Origin: Archangium sp.
Lineage (GTDB): Bacteria; Myxococcota; Myxococcia; Myxococcales; Myxococcaceae
Direction of reading: 5' to 3'
DNA: 9,399 nucleotides
NCBI GenBank assembly: GCA_016793525.1
Contig: JAEUJT010000262.1
Coordinates: 1 to 9,399, forward strand
A program made the translations under genes and the position numbers. Position 1 is the stretch's first letter. Every line of letters begins with the position of its first letter. This document shows, in pieces, positions 8,374-9,399 of the stretch. The notes beneath the pieces were generated by a model, which was not told where the DNA came from, did no database searches, and was given only the letters and a program-made list of their open reading frames with translations.

Positions 8374-9399
8374 CACGCACTTCCTTTCCCGTTTGGAGCG
8401 CCTGACTCCGTCTCAGGTCGACCTCGCGCTGACGTTGTACCGAGCCCCGGCAGTCCTTCAGGTCTTCGCGGCCGTGTTGCAGATCCCGGCCGATTCGCGC
8501 CTCGCCGTCGCGTTGGACGAGTCTGCGTCACCCCCGCATCTGGTGATTGCTGGAGACGGCGGCTTCATCACCTGTCTCGGGCCCGGCATGTCGACGGCGC
8601 AGCTGCCCGTGATTCCGTTCGAGGTGCTCAACGCCGTGATGACGCGGTGCAAACACCTGTCGCTGGCAGACCAAATGGTGGGTGAAACCGGCCGCGGGTT
8701 CATGCTCCACCGACGCATGTTCGAGCCTGACCAGCTCTCGCGCGAGGCGTTCGTCGGCATCGGGGCCTACTACGACCCGCTGGTGCGCGAGCTGCGCCCG
8801 CTGATGCAGACGTTCATGAAGACCGCGCGGGAGTACACCGAGCGTGCCGCCGGTGGACAGACGGCACCGGCGCTCCTCGAGCTGTGGTGGACGAGCATCA
8901 ACGCGAGCGGTCACGGCGCCATGCTCATCGCTCGCGGACGCCCAGCGCTGGCGGCCGAAGACATCGATGACGTGCTCGATGTCGCCATTCGCTCCGGGCA
9001 CCTCGCGACCGTCGCGCGCGGGCTGTGGGCGTCGGTCCAGGTCGGCCAGGCGCGGTGGTCGTCGTGCCTGAAGCACCTGGGCGGCGGCGCGTCGTTCAAC
9101 ACGTTTGTCCGCTGCGCGCTCGAGGTGACCGTACATGCGCTGGCCGACACGTCGCTGCGCAACGTCACCCGCCGCGCGCTCACCGAGGCAAGCTCGGTGC
9201 TCACCGTCGAGACCCACCTCGCTGCGCCCGCGGTGTGCTCGATGTTGCTCGCGGTGCTCGACTCCCCTGACGTGCATCACGAGCTCTTCCGCATGGCCTC
9301 CGCGCAACTGTGTGTGGTGCTGGGTGAGCGCGCGTCAGCCACGTCGGACTTCCGCTTCGCCTCGGGCGACGCGGTGCCGCGGTCGCTCCTCGGCGCTGG
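8363..9399 (+). CDS. Uncharacterised protein, N-terminal part (3' end outside window)
   Basis: An open frame without a stop runs from the ATG at 8363 to the right edge, giving 345 residues so far. It shows normal GC-rich codon use, so it is very likely a real gene. I do not recognise the family. The N-terminus reads MPHATHFLSRLERLTPSQVD. The most distinctive element is HLVIAGDGGFITCLGPGMS (about 59-77). Next comes a helical, leucine-rich body with LLELWWTSINASGHGAML and a repeated short-helix pattern that might be HEAT-like; this is weak. There is no signal peptide or membrane helix. An in-frame GTG at 8342, 7 bp after GGTGGA (8329-8334), would add seven residues (MQRGAST) and has the better-placed ribosome site. 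An in-frame TAG at 8336 excludes anything further upstream. It follows the kinase gene by 52 bp (31 bp if GTG) in the same direction and could be in its operon or its partner. Confidence 0.75.
   Translation, partial: MPHATHFLSRLERLTPSQVDLALTLYRAPAVLQVFAAVLQIPADSRLAVALDESASPPHLVIAGDGGFITCLGPGMSTAQLPVIPFEVLNAVMTRCKHLSLADQMVGETGRGFMLHRRMFEPDQLSREAFVGIGAYYDPLVRELRPLMQTFMKTAREYTERAAGGQTAPALLELWWTSINASGHGAMLIARGRPALAAEDIDDVLDVAIRSGHLATVARGLWASVQVGQARWSSCLKHLGGGASFNTFVRCALEVTVHALADTSLRNVTRRALTEASSVLTVETHLAAPAVCSMLLAVLDSPDVHHELFRMASAQLCVVLGERASATSDFRFASGDAVPRSLLGA

Overview
The window is uniformly very GC-rich, with G or C at most third codon positions. It has the look of a Myxococcota (myxobacterial) chromosome. 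The main clue is a soluble Ser/Thr kinase of the type common there, with an HRDVSPHN catalytic loop. A proteobacterial-type DnaK (with the N-terminal ATPase-domain insert) and a DUF6311-like membrane protein fit as well. Genus cannot be told from sequence alone. No rRNA, tRNA, insertion sequence, phage or CRISPR structure is visible.

Layout. Positions 1-617 (+) hold the 3' end of a multi-spanning membrane protein related to the spermidine-synthase-like membrane family. After a 201-bp convergent gap containing a hairpin, three genes run leftward as an apparent operon. Transcription order is an aldo/keto reductase (3961-2954), a hot-dog acyl-CoA thioesterase (2924-2478) and a DUF6311-type membrane protein (2447-819). 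The thioesterase/membrane-protein junction carries a 17-bp tandem repeat that generates three successive ATGA stop/start overlaps. The reductase is divergent from grpE. The shared upstream region holds a palindrome that overlaps a plausible sigma70-type promoter for the leftward operon.

Rightward, grpE (4072-4923), dnaK (4969-6819) and a GAF-like/Ser-Thr kinase gene (6823-8310) are tightly packed, the last two only 3 bp apart. GrpE is the nucleotide-exchange factor for DnaK, so the first two form a chaperone module. The kinase may be co-translated with DnaK, which suggests a signalling link to protein folding or stress. dnaJ and hrcA are not in the window. A final gene begins at 8363 (or GTG 8342) and runs off the window's right edge. 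I do not recognise its family. Its start codon sits in a strong 9-bp GC hairpin.

The most unusual items are the ATGA repeat cascade, the dnaK-kinase coupling, the divergent-region palindrome and the start-codon hairpin of the last gene.
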